64,000 bases of DNA from JANQPX01 sp965222015 (GTDB lineage: Bacteria > Pseudomonadota > Alphaproteobacteria > Geminicoccales > Geminicoccaceae), in assembly GCA_965222015.1 (NCBI GenBank), contig CBDCTL010000012.1, forward strand, positions 128,425-192,424. The letters run 5' to 3'. Within the stretch, counting starts at the first letter, position 1; each line of letters starts with the position of its first letter. Below are positions 43,914 through 52,092 of the stretch, in pieces. The notes under the pieces are model-generated. The model saw only the letters and a program-made list of their open reading frames with translations. It did not search any database and was not told the DNA's origin. The position numbers and the translations under genes were made by a program.

Positions 43914-45473
43914 ATGGCGATGGCTTCAAAATCCTGCGGCGACCAAGGGCTGCCCGACGATGTCGGCACATTGAAAGCGCTCGTCCAGGCCGAGCGGGTC
44001 GAGAACGACCGGCTGCGTGCGATCATCAAGGAGCTTCAGCAGTCGCAATTCGGTCGTCGCTCGGAGAAGATCGATCCGGAGCAGCTGAGGCTCACTCTCG
44101 GCGAGATTGAGCAAGCCGGCGCAGAAAAGGAAGCTGATGAGAAGAAGGATGACGCGACGCTGAAAGCGTCGCGCGGCAGAGACCGCCATGTCAACCGCGG
44201 GGCTCTACCAAAACACCTTCCGCGCATCGAGAATGTCATCGAGCCGACATCGACACTCTGTCCCTGCTGCGGTGGCTCCATGCATGTTATCGGCGAGGAC
44301 ACATCGGAACGGCTCGATGTCGTCCCGGCACAGTTCCATGTGATCGTGACCAAGCGACCGAAGTACGGTTGCCGGGCTTGCGAGAGCGCCGTTGTCCAGG
44401 CGCCGGCGCCGCCCTGGCTGATCGAAGGCGGGCTGCCGACGGAACAGCTGATCGCTCACGTGATCGTCGGCCGCTATGCCGACCACCTGCCTCTTTATCG
44501 GCAGGCGCAGATCTACGCCCGACAGGGGATCGATCTCGATCGATCGACGCTTGCCGACTGGACCGGCCGTGCCGCCTTCGAGCTCAGGCCGATCTATGAA
44601 CGGCTGATCGAGCTCCTAAAAGGGTCGGCGAAGTTGTTCATGGATGAGACCCGAGCACCTGTTCTCGAACCCGGTCTTGGCAGAACGAAGGGCGGCTTCT
44701 TTTGGGCGATGGCCAGAGACGACCGGCCATGGGGTGGCAAGGATCCGCCGGTCGTCATTTATCACTATGCGCCCGGCCGCGGCGGCGAGCATGCCCTTGC
44801 ACACCTCGCCGGCTTCACCGGCACCCTGCAGGTCGACGGCTACAAGGCTTACAATAAGCTCTGCGATCCGAACCGCGAGGGCGGCGCCATTGCGCTCGCG
44901 TTCTGCTGGTCGCATGTCAGGCGCGCCTACTACAAAATCGCGCAAGGCGGTAACGCGCCGATCGCCGAGGAAGCCCTTCTCAGAATCCAACAACTCTACA
45001 GAATCGAGAAGGATATTCGTGGCCGGTCTCCGGATGAACGTCGCGCTGTCCGGCAAACCAGAGCTCGGCCGATCCTCGATGCACTTCACCCCTGGCTTCA
45101 GGATCAATTGGAACGGGTGTCGTCAGGATCGAAGATCGCCAAAGCGCTCCGCTACCCTCTCAATCACTGGGATGGGCTCCTGCTCTATCTCGACGACGGC
45201 AGGATCGAGATCGACTCCAACACGGTCGAGCGTTCGATCCGGCCTTTGGCTCTATCGAGAAAAAACGCACTCTTCGGCTACCGAGACGCCGGCGGTGAGC
45301 GTTGGGCGATCCTCGCCTCGTTGATCGAAACGGCAAAGCTGAGCGGCATCAATCCAGAGGACTGGCTCACCGACGTCCTCACCCGGCTGGCAGGCGGTCA
45401 TCGAATGCGCGACATCGACGATCTGCTGCCCTGGCACTGGCCATCCACAGAAAGCTTGGCGAAAGCCGCCTGA
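43914..45473 (+). CDS. tnpC: IS66 family transposase TnpC
   Basis: 519 residues from ATG 43914; the frame opens at 43866. An N-terminal coiled coil with QQSQFGRRSEKIDPEQL is followed by the CPCCGG zinc finger and the DDE core: FMDETRAPVLEPG (Asp), LQVDGYKAYNKLC (Asp) and NTVERSIRPLALSRKNALF (Glu). The C-terminal IS66 helper segment is LIETAKLSGINPEDWLTDVL. All catalytic residues are present, so the element may still be mobile. Confidence 0.94.
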   Translation: MAMASKSCGDQGLPDDVGTLKALVQAERVENDRLRAIIKELQQSQFGRRSEKIDPEQLRLTLGEIEQAGAEKEADEKKDDATLKASRGRDRHVNRGALPKHLPRIENVIEPTSTLCPCCGGSMHVIGEDTSERLDVVPAQFHVIVTKRPKYGCRACESAVVQAPAPPWLIEGGLPTEQLIAHVIVGRYADHLPLYRQAQIYARQGIDLDRSTLADWTGRAAFELRPIYERLIELLKGSAKLFMDETRAPVLEPGLGRTKGGFFWAMARDDRPWGGKDPPVVIYHYAPGRGGEHALAHLAGFTGTLQVDGYKAYNKLCDPNREGGAIALAFCWSHVRRAYYKIAQGGNAPIAEEALLRIQQLYRIEKDIRGRSPDERRAVRQTRARPILDALHPWLQDQLERVSSGSKIAKALRYPLNHWDGLLLYLDDGRIEIDSNTVERSIRPLALSRKNALFGYRDAGGERWAILASLIETAKLSGINPEDWLTDVLTRLAGGHRMRDIDDLLPWHWPSTESLAKAA

Positions 45474-45920
45474 TCAGCCGGCGCTCAGTCTGGCCACATC
45501 AACCTCGGTGGCCTCGCTGGTATCGGCGTAGACTTCTTCCTTGATCAGCTTCGATGTCACACTGTTCAGATACCGACGGAGCTCCTTGTCCAGCGCTTCG
45601 AACTCGGGCCACAGCACCTCGTTGCAAAACGACTGCGGCAGCCTCACCACAACCGTCGTCCGCCGCTGCCGCTTGTAGCGATAGGGATCGAGCCCGTAGC
45701 GACGACAGAGTGCCAAAAACAAGCGCCTCGACCATTCGTCACCAAGCGAAAACTGGATCTCGACCGGCGGCTCGCTGGCTTGCTGCTTCGCCAAACGCGT
45801 CCGCAGACGTTCCAGCGCGGCCTCTGCCGCATCCCGCTCACCCAGCGTCCCAGCACCCGCATAAAGCGCCTCGATCTTGCGAAGCTTCTCCTGAAGCCCG
45901 GCCCCAATCGGCATGACCAT
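45474..45920 (-). CDS. IS66 passenger protein, DUF2786-like N-terminus
   Basis: 148 residues on the opposite strand, its stop abutting the tnpC stop. KLRKIEALYAGAGTLGERDA resembles the DUF2786 helical motif, then RLFLALCRRYGLDPYRYKRQRRTTVVVRLP follows (described as a continuous basic strand-rich segment near residues 65-95). It lies inside the inverted repeats and so travels with the element. Function unknown; similar genes accompany other alphaproteobacterial IS66 copies. Confidence 0.7.
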   Translation of the reverse strand: MVMPIGAGLQEKLRKIEALYAGAGTLGERDAAEAALERLRTRLAKQQASEPPVEIQFSLGDEWSRRLFLALCRRYGLDPYRYKRQRRTTVVVRLPQSFCNEVLWPEFEALDKELRRYLNSVTSKLIKEEVYADTSEATEVDVARLSAG

Positions 45921-46014
45921 CCCCGTTGAAAAACGTCATGCCGTGAATAGCACCGATCACCACCGGCCGAAGCCCCAACGTCAACACAAACTTAGCGTGT
46001 GATCGGAACAGCGC

Positions 46015-46743
46015 TTACCACACATCCACATAGGCCGTCCGTTCATCGGACTCTATACCGACTTCCGAGGGAGCCAGCGGCGCGAAGCGATCGAGGTCTT
46101 CTCGGGTGACATGACCACTGTGCAAAACGCCAAACAGTGGATCGGCGAGGCCGCCGATAGCGGACGCAAACGCTTCGGCCAATGGCTCGCCGATATCGGC
46201 GCTGGGAGGCGGAATTTCGTGCTCGGGCGAGACGACTGGAATGCCGATCTCGAAGAGTTGGCTGCGATAGGTCAGCCCGTATATACCCCATGTTTGCTTC
46301 AGATAGTAGGTTTCGCTGCCGGGCTCCGCGGCCGCCGCGAAGCCAATTGAACCTGCGTCGTTGGCGTTGAGTGTTTTCTGTGCCCACTCGATGCCCGCTA
46401 CGCCGGACTCGCCGCCGCGCTTATAGGCGACCAAAGCGTAAAGTGCTTCTGCACGGCGGATGAAGCGTTTCCATTCGTCGGGATTGGTGCTTCCGATCCG
46501 TTGCGCATAGGTCCTGCACAGCCACGCATTGAAGCCGTAGTAGCGCATGCGGAACGTCACGTTGCTGATGCCGGGCAGGAACGTCTGGTAAAGGCTGATG
46601 CTGCTGTTCTGCATGCCGAGTGGATCGAGACCGTTCTTCTTTCGGTACTTGGTCCATTCGGGAAGGTTGATTCCCGCCGTCTCGGCTTCCTCTACAGCCA
46701 TGAGCGTATCGCTGTCATCGCAGATCCTCCGGCGCGTCTTCAA
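46015..46743 (-). CDS. Unknown protein, 3' end cut off by IS66
   Basis: About 242 residues. WTKYRKKNGLDPLGMQNSSI and TFRMRYYGFNAWLC open the protein; it is helical and aromatic-rich. The coding sequence runs into the IS66 terminal repeat: the last codons GTG TGG are followed by TAA, formed by the element end at 46018, so the true C-terminus is lost. It overlaps the hipA 3' end by 29 bp and was probably the third gene of a hipB-hipA operon. I do not recognise the family. Confidence 0.7.
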   Translation of the reverse strand: MKTRRRICDDSDTLMAVEEAETAGINLPEWTKYRKKNGLDPLGMQNSSISLYQTFLPGISNVTFRMRYYGFNAWLCRTYAQRIGSTNPDEWKRFIRRAEALYALVAYKRGGESGVAGIEWAQKTLNANDAGSIGFAAAAEPGSETYYLKQTWGIYGLTYRSQLFEIGIPVVSPEHEIPPPSADIGEPLAEAFASAIGGLADPLFGVLHSGHVTREDLDRFAPLAPSEVGIESDERTAYVDVW

Positions 46744-47995
46744 AGATGAAGTCGTTCAGGAAGATGCGCTGGGCGAACAGGTTGCGTTCGACTTCGGTCA
46801 GGTCGGCTTCCTCGCAGATGTCGTCCCATCCGTCCCTCATCGTGCCGATCTGCCGGCCGATGAGGTTTTTCGCCGCCTTCTCGTCGAGCTGGAAACTGGG
46901 CGCAGCCTCAAGGCAGGCCGAAAGCGTGCTCATCCGGTTGTCCCCGACGATCAGCATCGCCTGGCTCGCCATGTTGCCCGAACGGCCTTGAGGGCAGATG
47001 TCATAGGCGGGCGTTAGCGTCAGGTGTTCGCCGTCCCAGAAGCCCGCATGGTTGCGGGCGTGATCGTCCGTGTTGCCGCACAGGATGTTGAACACTAGGC
47101 GCCCGTATAGCTCGTGCAGCGTCGCTTTTGGCGAGGTGAAGCGATGCCGGATGATTTCCGCGAGGTCTTCATAGCTGGCGTAACGCGCCATCATCTCATC
47201 GAGGCCGAACAGCGTAAGCGCCGAGACCATTGCCTTGCGTGTCCAGTTGTCATTCGTCTTTGTGCGATCGAAGCGCTCGACCAGCAGCACGTCCTTCCCA
47301 GCGACATGCACGAGACGCACGGGGGCAACGTTGAGCCCTGCCTTATCGGCAAGGCGCATGGCGACATATTCCGCTTTCACCACGTTATAGGTGTCGGTCG
47401 AAGACGAGAATTTGGCGATCATCTTTTTGCCGCCGTTCTGGATCATGGCCTTCGGGCGCGCGCCGCCGAGCGACGTGCCGTGAAACAGGGCCTGATCGAG
47501 ATCGGGCGTCAGCGGCACACCTTTCTCGACTTTCTCGGCAGCGCTCAACAGTTCTTCGAGCGTCGCGGTCTGAACGGCGCGCGGCACGTATTCGGAAGGG
47601 GAGCGCTGGAAGTCTAGCGCGCCGATACGGTCGGAGCCGGACTCCAGCAAATAGGTCAGCTCATCCAGCGCAGCGATATCGACATCCTTGCCCTTGCGTC
47701 CGAAGGTTCGGTTCAGGATGACGCGGCGGCCCCACGCATCCGGCGCGGCGTCGCGCAGGCAACCGGCCATGCTCAGCCCAGCCTCGGGCGCAATTGCGCC
47801 GCTGCGCAACGGTAGTTCCGGCTCGTAGATCGGAATGCGGTCGTTCCGGTCCAGATAGCTTTGACCGTAGTTGAAGATCAGCCGCCCGCCGTCACGCGCG
47901 ATGCGACCGGCGACGACCGGCTCCGTAGCGTCGGGCAGCCATATCCAGACATATGCTTCCTTCGGCGCTTTCGTGCTGGGGCGCTTAGAAGTCAT
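46715..47995 (-). CDS. hipA: HipA-type serine/threonine kinase toxin
   Basis: 426 residues. The N-terminal HipA couple domain leads to GTSLGGARPKAMIQ (glycine-rich loop), MIAKFSSSTDTYNVV (ATP lysine), the catalytic NTDDHARNHAGFW and the metal-binding LTPAYDI. HipA kinases phosphorylate aminoacyl-tRNA synthetases or other targets and push cells to dormancy unless held by HipB. It overlaps hipB by 11 bp. All kinase residues appear intact. Confidence 0.93.
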   Translation of the reverse strand: MTSKRPSTKAPKEAYVWIWLPDATEPVVAGRIARDGGRLIFNYGQSYLDRNDRIPIYEPELPLRSGAIAPEAGLSMAGCLRDAAPDAWGRRVILNRTFGRKGKDVDIAALDELTYLLESGSDRIGALDFQRSPSEYVPRAVQTATLEELLSAAEKVEKGVPLTPDLDQALFHGTSLGGARPKAMIQNGGKKMIAKFSSSTDTYNVVKAEYVAMRLADKAGLNVAPVRLVHVAGKDVLLVERFDRTKTNDNWTRKAMVSALTLFGLDEMMARYASYEDLAEIIRHRFTSPKATLHELYGRLVFNILCGNTDDHARNHAGFWDGEHLTLTPAYDICPQGRSGNMASQAMLIVGDNRMSTLSACLEAAPSFQLDEKAAKNLIGRQIGTMRDGWDDICEEADLTEVERNLFAQRIFLNDFIFEDAPEDLR

Positions 47996-48323
47996 CTTTC
48001 ACCTTTGTCGTTCCCGTGCGGACGGATTGCGGCAGCAGGGCGAGCTTGTCGCGTTCCATCGACAGGTGCCGCGTCAGTGTCGTCGGTTCGGCTTCGAACA
48101 GGCGCACTCCGACAATGGCGGCCACCTCGAAGGCCGCGCCGATGGATGAGCCCATTTCGCCTTTTTCGATCCGGTGGACGAGGCCGCGTGAAATCCCGGC
48201 GCGCTCGGCGACATCGGCGACCGTGAGGTCGCGCCCGACGCGCGCGTTACGGATCATCAGCCCGAGAAGCTCTGCGGCTTCGCGGGCATAGCGGGAATAG
48301 CTTCTGTGCACGGGCTTCGCCAT
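47985..48323 (-). CDS. hipB: HipB-type antitoxin and repressor
   Basis: 112 residues, Xre helix-turn-helix: LGLMIRNARVGRDLTVADVAE and RAGISRGLVHRIEKGEMGSS. It is longer than E. coli HipB, with a C-terminal tail (TGTTKVKDDF) that could occupy the HipA cleft. It is the first gene of the operon, overlaps hipA, and is expected to repress through the operator motifs upstream. Confidence 0.9.
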   Translation of the reverse strand: MAKPVHRSYSRYAREAAELLGLMIRNARVGRDLTVADVAERAGISRGLVHRIEKGEMGSSIGAAFEVAAIVGVRLFEAEPTTLTRHLSMERDKLALLPQSVRTGTTKVKDDF

Positions 48324-48335
48324 CGTCTTCTTGTT

Positions 48336-48461
48336 CCATAAATAGATCTCGGAGCGGCTTTGTGCCTTATTTATAGATCATCCCAGTAGATTTCAAGCGG
48401 ATTGGAAAGTTGGCATTCCATAAATAGACCGTGAGATGGCTTAATGATCCATTTATAGAAC
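48336..48461. promoter_or_regulatory. Four operator-like motifs upstream of hipB
   Basis: Consensus CCATWWATAGANC occurs at 48336-48348, 48367-48379, 48418-48430 and 48449-48461. The spacing is 31, 51 and 31 bp, so the sites form two pairs each about three helical turns apart. They begin 13 bp upstream of the hipB start. HipB is the obvious candidate ligand. Confidence 0.7.
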
Positions 48462-48509
48462 GGATACTTTGATTCGAGGCACCGTATGAAGTTTTTGCGT
48501 TGGTTCAAA

Positions 48510-48690
48510 GCATTGCCAGCTCTCTCTTGGCGGGCATCCCGTCCTCCTCGTCGTTCTTGAAGAGGGCACTCATGCCGCGTTTGCTGACCCGCGGAAACGC
48601 TCCCCAACTGTCCGGCCTCATATCGGAACGGTGTCCGACATCAAAGCGGAATGCCGTCCGGCTTCAAATCGGAATGCTATCCTCCAGCTT
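48510..48690 (-). mobile_element. IS21-type end remnant
   Basis: Three imperfect head-to-tail units of about 23 bp (TCGGAACGGTGTCCGACATC, GCGGAATGCCGTCCGGCTTC, TCGGAATGCTATCC) resemble the multiple terminal repeats of IS21 elements. On the minus strand they are followed by MPAKRELAML, similar to the start of an IstA transposase, which then breaks off. No intact istA or istB. Confidence 0.55.
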
Positions 48691-48925
48691 CTATGGCCGG
48701 GGCGTCGAAAATTGGCGAGGTTCATAAACTGCTCAGCAGTTCTGACTCTTGTCCAAAGAAGCTTCCGCAACAGCAAGCACGTTGCCCGCGCGGACTCACG
48801 CTCTCCGGTCACTTCCCTGCTTTGACAATCTGAAGCAATCCTATCACATTGTTGCCCAGTGATTTTCAGACAACTAAAAGTAGAAAATCGCCCGATGCGA
48901 CACTAGGCACTAGCGGATAGTCTTC

Positions 48926-51900
48926 ATGGACGGGTTTGAAACCACTCTCGCTGTCCCATCGGTCGGCCAACTGGTGAACGTGAGAAGTCGTCGGTATGTC
49001 GCGACCGACATCAAGCGGTCAGCACTCGCTGCTTCGCCAGCGGGCCAAGCTGAGGCCCAGCATCAGCATCTTGTTACTCTTTCTTCGGTCGATGATGAAG
49101 GCGCCGGCGAGACCCTTGAGGTCGTTTGGGAGATTGAGCCGGGTGCACGCGCGTTTGAACGAGGCTCTCTGCCGGAGCCAACAAGCTTTGACGATCCGCT
49201 TGTCTTTGGCGCCTTTCTGGACGCTGTTCGTTGGGGTGCGATTTCCTCGGCCGATCGCAGGACGCTTCAGGCGCCATTTCGAAGTGGAATTGAGCTCGAA
49301 GATTACCAACTCGACCCACTGGTCCGCTGCCTGCGCATGCCGCGCGCAAATATCCTTCTCGCGGATGATGTGGGCCTCGGCAAGACCATCGAGGCCGGTC
49401 TAGTTGTCCATGAGCTTATGCTCCGCCATCGCGTCCGGTCTGTGCTGGTGATTTGCCCTTCCGCACTGCAAATCCAGTGGCGTGACCAGATGCAGGCCAA
49501 ATTCGGCCTCGAGTTCCGGATCGTGGACAGCGAACTCATGCGCGACCTGCGACGATCGCGCGGCATTCACGCCAATCCGTGGAGCCACTTTCCGCGCCTG
49601 ATAAGCTCGATCGATTACCTGAAGCGCGAGCGGCCGTTGCGGCTCTTCCGCGAACTCCTGCCAGCCCCCGGACAACCAGCATTCCCACGCAAGTTCGACC
49701 TTCTGATTGTGGACGAGGCCCACAACATCGCGCCGTCAGGCGCTGGCCGCTATGCGCGTCCATCCTTGCGCACCCAGGCGATCCGAACGATCGCGCCGCA
49801 CTTCGAGCACCGCCTGTTCCTCACCGCGACACCACACAACGGCTACAGGGAAAGCTTCACAGCATTGCTCGATGTCCTCGACAATCAGCGGTTCGCAGTC
49901 GGTGTCGAGCCTGAGCGCGAGCAACTTGCCGCGGTGATGGTGCGCCGCATGAAGACCGAGATCGTCGACTGGCGCGGCAAGCCCCGCTTCCCACGCCGCA
50001 CGCTGATCCCGCTTGAGGTGGAATATCCCGAGGCGGAGACCGCGGCGCACGCGATCCTGTCGCGCTATGCAGAGTTGCGCAAGGCCGCAGCCACCGAGCG
50101 GACCGAGACCTTTGCGACCGAATTCGTTCTAAAGCTGCTCAAAAAGCGGCTGTTCTCCTCGCCCGAGGCGTTTCGGCTGACCTTGGAAAAGCATCGTGAC
50201 TCCGTCGGCGCTGGCGCGAGTGTGGGGATGGCACAGCTGAGGCGACAGATCGAAGACGTCGATGAGGAGTTCGCTGATGACGACGCCTACGATCGCGCCG
50301 AAAGCGACGCCCTTGAGGCGGCGAGTAGAACGACCAGAGCTCTGACCCACGACGAATTGGCTGCCCTCGACCAGCTGCAACGGTTCGCTGATCGTGCCTC
50401 AGCCCAGACCGATGAGAAGGCCAAGGAGCTGATTGCCTGGCTAGAGACCAACATCAGGCCCGGCGGCATCTGGACGGAGCATCGCGTCATTATCTTCACG
50501 GAGTTTCGGGCAACCCAGAAGTGGCTGTTCGAGCTGCTGGCGGCGCGCGGTTTCGCTCGTGACGATCGGTTGCTTCTCCTGTTTGGCGGCATGCCAAAGG
50601 ACAAACGCGAGGAGATCAAGGCCGCCTTTCAGGCGCGGCCGGATCAAGCCAACGTTCGCATCCTGCTCGCGACCGATGCGGCATCTGAGGGCATCGATCT
50701 CCAGAATTACTGCTCGAGATTGATCCACTACGAGATCCCCTGGAACCCGAACCGGCTCGAGCAGCGGAACGGCCGCATCGATCGCCACGGCCAGCGCGCC
50801 GACAAGGTGCAGATCTTCCATTTCGTCCCGGCGGGCTTCGACGCTCAGGATTTGGAAGGCCGGCGTCCAGGAGACCTCGACGGCGATCTCGAATTTCTTG
50901 GGCGAGCCGTGCACAAGGTGCAGGCGATCCGCGAGGACCTGGGCAAGGTCGGCCCTGTGATCGCGCAGCAGGTCGAGGATGCCATGCTCGGCGTGCGAGC
51001 GCGCCCGCTCGACACGAGGGATGCCGAGCGCCAGGCCGAGCCGATCAAGCGAATGCTGACCTTCGAACGTCGGCTTCAGGAGGAGCTGGAGCGTTTTCGC
51101 GAGCAGCTCGATGAGACCAAGCGCGAGCTTCACTTGGCGCCCGAGCGGGTCCAATCTGCGGTGGGAGCCGCGCTTGCATTGGCAGGCCAGCCGCCATTGA
51201 TCCCGAGCCAGTACGGGGGCCTATGGCCCGACCCTACCGGCCAGCGCCGACAGTGTCCTGTGTTTGAGCTGCCGGCCCTGCGAGGAGCGTGGGGGCGCTG
51301 CACCGTCGGCCTGGAGCATCCGCACACTGGGGAACGGCGACCGATCGTGTTTGACCCGATGCTCGCCAAAGGCCGTGACGATGTCGTGCTTGCGCACCTG
51401 AACCATCCTCTGGTCGATATGTCGCTCCGGCTGCTGCGCGCCGAGATCTGGAAGTCGGGCGACAACCGTACCATCAGCCGCGTCACCGCTCAGCTGGTCT
51501 CGGAATCCGTCCTAGAGACGCCCGCCGTCATCGGTCATGCGCGGCTGGTTATTCTCGGCGGTGACGGTCACCGGCTGCACGAAGAGCTTCTGGTCGCCGG
51601 CGGCCGCATTGAGCAAGGCCGGTTTCGTCGCATGGTCCAGGACGACATCACACAGGCGCTTGCCGCCACCACGAGCGACAGGCCTGCCCCGGGCTTTGCC
51701 CGGGACGTTGCCGAACTGTGGCCGAGCCTCAGTCATAATCTTGTCCGCGCCCTCGAGGTGCGCGTCAATGAACGGACCCGCAACCTCGAGGAGCGCTTTG
51801 CCGTGCGCGCCGAGGAGGAGGCTCAGCGCCTGCGGACGATCCTCGAGGAGCTTGCTCGTCGCATTCGTGAGGAGCTGCGCGCCGAGCCACCTTCCCAGCT

Positions 51901-52090
51901 CGACCTGTTCAGCCCGGATGAACGCGAGCAGCGTGAGCGCGACCGCAACGGCCTTGAGACGCGGCTCGCCGAAATCCCCGATGAGATCGAGCGCGAGAGC
52001 CAAGCGCTCCGTGCGCGCTTCGCCGACCCGACCCCGCATCGGTTCGACGTCGGCGTGACCTTCCTGGCGCCAGAGAGCATGGCGAGGTAA
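48926..52090 (+). CDS. drmD: DISARM-type SNF2-like helicase DrmD
   Basis: 1054 residues. SNF2/SF2 motifs: ADDVGLGKTIEAGL (Walker A, about 146-159), VLVICPSALQIQW (Ia), LLIVDEAHN (DEAH, about 259-267), LFLTATPHNG (III), VIIFTEFRATQ (IV), LLATDAASEGIDLQ (V) and NGRIDRHGQ (VI). A long C-terminal helical part follows. It is co-directional with a methylase 2 bp downstream and with drmA/drmB-type genes, the class 1 DISARM order. DISARM is a restriction-based phage defence; DrmD is specific to class 1 and an expected DNA translocase. Similar SNF2 proteins also accompany other restriction systems, so context decides the name. Confidence 0.88.
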   Translation: MDGFETTLAVPSVGQLVNVRSRRYVATDIKRSALAASPAGQAEAQHQHLVTLSSVDDEGAGETLEVVWEIEPGARAFERGSLPEPTSFDDPLVFGAFLDAVRWGAISSADRRTLQAPFRSGIELEDYQLDPLVRCLRMPRANILLADDVGLGKTIEAGLVVHELMLRHRVRSVLVICPSALQIQWRDQMQAKFGLEFRIVDSELMRDLRRSRGIHANPWSHFPRLISSIDYLKRERPLRLFRELLPAPGQPAFPRKFDLLIVDEAHNIAPSGAGRYARPSLRTQAIRTIAPHFEHRLFLTATPHNGYRESFTALLDVLDNQRFAVGVEPEREQLAAVMVRRMKTEIVDWRGKPRFPRRTLIPLEVEYPEAETAAHAILSRYAELRKAAATERTETFATEFVLKLLKKRLFSSPEAFRLTLEKHRDSVGAGASVGMAQLRRQIEDVDEEFADDDAYDRAESDALEAASRTTRALTHDELAALDQLQRFADRASAQTDEKAKELIAWLETNIRPGGIWTEHRVIIFTEFRATQKWLFELLAARGFARDDRLLLLFGGMPKDKREEIKAAFQARPDQANVRILLATDAASEGIDLQNYCSRLIHYEIPWNPNRLEQRNGRIDRHGQRADKVQIFHFVPAGFDAQDLEGRRPGDLDGDLEFLGRAVHKVQAIREDLGKVGPVIAQQVEDAMLGVRARPLDTRDAERQAEPIKRMLTFERRLQEELERFREQLDETKRELHLAPERVQSAVGAALALAGQPPLIPSQYGGLWPDPTGQRRQCPVFELPALRGAWGRCTVGLEHPHTGERRPIVFDPMLAKGRDDVVLAHLNHPLVDMSLRLLRAEIWKSGDNRTISRVTAQLVSESVLETPAVIGHARLVILGGDGHRLHEELLVAGGRIEQGRFRRMVQDDITQALAATTSDRPAPGFARDVAELWPSLSHNLVRALEVRVNERTRNLEERFAVRAEEEAQRLRTILEELARRIREELRAEPPSQLDLFSPDEREQRERDRNGLETRLAEIPDEIERESQALRARFADPTPHRFDVGVTFLAPESMAR

Positions 52091-52092
52091 TC

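Larger units (their letters stand above)
42965..46018 (+). mobile_element. IS66-family insertion sequence
   Basis: Terminal inverted repeats GTAAGCGCTGTTC (left, 42965; right, minus strand ending at 46018) enclose tnpA, tnpB, tnpC and a passenger gene, about 3.05 kb. The left 32 bp from 42966 are tandemly duplicated at 42998-43029. The 8 bp outside the ends (TCCCCAAC on the left, CACACATC on the right) do not match, so no target duplication remains. Confidence 0.88.

Noticed and set aside
48600..48690. Additional HipB operators
   Set aside because: The repeated CGGAA-TGTCCGGC units differ from the CCATWWATAGA motif and match an IS21-type end instead.
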